Part shown: one piece after another, positions 62,282 to 64,000 of the stretch
Layout of the letters: each line of letters begins with the position of its first letter
Numbering within the stretch: position 1 is the stretch's first letter
Assembly (NCBI GenBank): GCA_004014935.1
Contig: CP025322.1
Location: 1,240,001-1,304,000 of the forward strand
Source: Saccharomycopsis malanga
Lineage: Eukaryota > Ascomycota > Saccharomycetes > Ascoideales > Saccharomycopsidaceae
Reading direction: 5' to 3'
Length of the DNA: 64,000 bases
The notes under the pieces: model-generated
Seen by the model: only the letters and a program-made list of their open reading frames with translations
Database searches by the model: none
What the model was told of the DNA's origin: nothing
Translations under genes and position numbers: made by a program

Positions 62282-62922
62282 GGGGTACTTTTTTTTAATA
62301 TTATTGTGATGCTTTGACTTTTAGTTTTTTATGACACCATAATGTAATAGTGTAAATGAGTTGTGTTTTTAGTGGTAGCAAAAATTTTGGGTGTTTCTGC
62401 CAATAAAATGTAAGTTTTTAACATAGATATTATAATAACAATTCTGTTTTGGGACTATTTCCGCAATTTTCACCTTATTATGTTTATTATACTATTACTC
62501 TTGTCGCATGTTTAAATAAAGAGCTGTATTATTCCACATCAACTCGTTATCAGAGGTCGTAACTCCACTAAAACATAAACCCTGGTTTGTTTGATAGGAC
62601 ATTAAAAAAGTACGTTACTAAGAGAATCCTCATATTATGAAAAATTGTTGTTTTTGAAATAAAAGTAACAATATACAAAAATCAACTTTAATAAAAATAA
62701 CAATATACAAAAAACAACTTTTATTCTTTATCATCAGTAATATATTATCATAATATCAAACTATTCACATTAACCGAACCTAAATTGCAACATGCAGCCA
62801 GAAAGACAGGCTTTTAGACCTGACATATTACAAATGGAGTATGATAAATTACAAAAATACTCCGCTACAATAGTATTTTATATTATCGCCTCATTTATTA
62901 TCTATAAAAGCCTTATAAACAA
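62282..62922. other. Convergent intergenic region SUR7-family/BPH1
   Basis: 640 bp of AT-rich 3' flanks with a short repeated phrase AACAATATACAAAAA (62667 and 62699); no gene. Confidence 0.5.
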
Positions 62923-63999
62923 CTAAGACCATAAAATGACACGGCCGTTGGAATCTCCGGCGACAATTTCTGCAGTTCCATAAACGTTTCCTTTATCGTC
63001 GGTTTTTGATTTCAAAACCAGCTCAACACAAGTAATGGCGGTATCCATAATGATTTCACCGTCCTTGTTTCTGACCTTCAAGTTGGCAATTGCGTGGAGT
63101 GACCAATTTGTGTTGATGATTTCTAACGAGTATAAAGCAATTCCACGAGTGCTTGCAATCAACACAACCTGGGTATCGTTCCAGAATTCGTGGTTCTCTT
63201 CGAGTCTACACTGGTCAAAGCTGTTCAGCAAAAGTTTTTTCTTTTCAGGAAAAGCAATACTGGTAACTTTTTCCTTAACGGTTTCAGAGGTGATATAGTC
63301 ACCGTTAACTGTGTAAAGACATACAGTAAAGTCAGAGGCCAAACCTACAATGCCTGATACGTTGGAAATGTTGATATGTTTTGTTTTCCCATGGAGAGGA
63401 GACACGTCAATGTCGCGAATGAGTTTGTATCTAACCAAATCCCACATGTAGACGATTCCTAGGGAGTCCAAAGTGACAGCCACATTGTAGGATTTTGAGA
63501 TTTTGATGTCTACTATGGAGCCCAAGTGGCCACGAAGTACTCCTTTGTACTCCAATTCCTCCTGGAACCTCAACTGAGAAAGCACAGGGGAGCTGTTGAA
63601 GGTGACAAATCGAGATGCTCTGACGGGAAACTTCCAGATATTAATGGTGCCATCGTCGGACCCTGTCATGAAGCTACGTTCTCCAATTGGCACCAACACG
63701 TTGATGTTTCCTGAATGAAGGTTTTCAAACACTCTTCCATTGACTGACAAGGACGAATACGAAGCGCTTCCCAGTATTTTCAAGTTGTCTTCGGTAGAAA
63801 ACAACTGGGCACGTCCTTTCCAGACCACAGAGTTGCTATTAGAGCTCAACTCAAGACGACGTACAGGCTGCTTGGTTTGTTGTTCTACATGAGGAACATC
63901 GCTTAGTCTGAAAACCTCTAATCGAGGACACTTATGAATGTCACGTTGCACATGTGGTTTGGTAAAGATTTGGAGTGGTGTCTGGCCAAAGTTGTGGAT
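62923..63999 (-). CDS. BPH1: BEACH-domain protein Bph1, C-terminal part (runs off the right edge)
   Basis: 358 codons plus stop are visible. The first residues IHNFGQTPLQIFTKPH are the end of a BEACH domain, followed by WD40 repeats: GSDDGTINIWKFPV, LRGHLGSIVDIKIS, LGIVYMWDLVRYK and the final GDSNGRVILWS. This is the layout of yeast Bph1, a homologue of human LYST/neurobeachin that acts in vesicle trafficking and cell-wall protein sorting. The coding frame continues beyond the window; an internal GTG near 63949 is not a start. Confidence 0.9.
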   Translation of the reverse strand: MHNFGQTPLQIFTKPHVQRDIHKCPRLEVFRLSDVPHVEQQTKQPVRRLELSSNSNSVVWKGRAQLFSTEDNLKILGSASYSSLSVNGRVFENLHSGNINVLVPIGERSFMTGSDDGTINIWKFPVRASRFVTFNSSPVLSQLRFQEELEYKGVLRGHLGSIVDIKISKSYNVAVTLDSLGIVYMWDLVRYKLIRDIDVSPLHGKTKHINISNVSGIVGLASDFTVCLYTVNGDYITSETVKEKVTSIAFPEKKKLLLNSFDQCRLEENHEFWNDTQVVLIASTRGIALYSLEIINTNWSLHAIANLKVRNKDGEIIMDTAITCVELVLKSKTDDKGNVYGTAEIVAGDSNGRVILWS

Positions 64000-64000
64000 A

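Overview
The window looks like chromosomal DNA of a budding yeast (Saccharomycotina). The gene content is typical: SIN3, an ADP/ATP carrier, RPC40, PCL5, a fungal-type ~976-residue phosphofructokinase, a GAS/PHR glucanosyltransferase, FTR1, AMN1, SEC26, UBP12, RRP43, RBA50, a SUR7-family protein and BPH1. Introns are short with GTATGT donors and TACTAAC-like branch points. DNA is AT-rich, and intergenic spaces are long for a yeast (often 1-2.5 kb). In-frame CTG codons are scarce, so a CTG-reassigned clade is possible, but I cannot fix the genetic code or the species from the sequence.

Layout, left to right: 5' part of SIN3 (-, four exons); a retroposed insertion with LINE-like coding remnants; tRNA-Ile(AAU) with an intron (+); ADP/ATP carrier (-); TBC-domain protein (+); RPC40 (+); PCL5 (-); DLT1-like (-); a divergent PPP phosphatase (-); PFK2 (-); GAS/PHR (-); a Ser/Arg-rich protein (-); FTR1 (+); LGE1-like (+); a Ty3-type fossil scrap; AMN1 (-); a 64-residue GPI mini-protein (+); SEC26 (+); UBP12 (-); a DHA1 transporter (+); RRP43 (+); RBA50 (+); a SUR7-family gene with one intron (+); and the 3' part of BPH1 (-). 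The genes are separate housekeeping, wall, transport and regulatory loci, not one pathway. RPC40, RBA50 and RRP43 serve RNA polymerase or ribosome/RNA processing; GAS/PHR, the mini-protein and SUR7 serve the cell surface.

The most striking content is between the genes. A dispersed repeat family of about 350 bp occurs at least fifteen times on both strands. Full copies begin with a tRNA-like RNA polymerase III promoter (A box near TGGCTCAGTGG, B box near GGTTCGATTCC), carry a conserved body with a short stem-loop, and end in a variable (ATT)n tail. They are flanked by 9-16 bp target-site duplications, and several copies are 5'-truncated. This is the anatomy of a tRNA-derived SINE, a class I do not know as characterised in budding yeasts. 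One insertion (2773-3592) carries the SINE 3' half behind what may be the C-terminal end of a LINE reverse-transcriptase ORF, all inside one 14-bp target-site duplication. That suggests a SINE/LINE partnership sharing a 3' end.

Several promoters also carry dense TGCAT/ATGCA words, some in helical phase. The densest run is upstream of the DHA1 transporter; others lie upstream of GAS/PHR, PFK2, FTR1, PCL5 and the GPI mini-protein.
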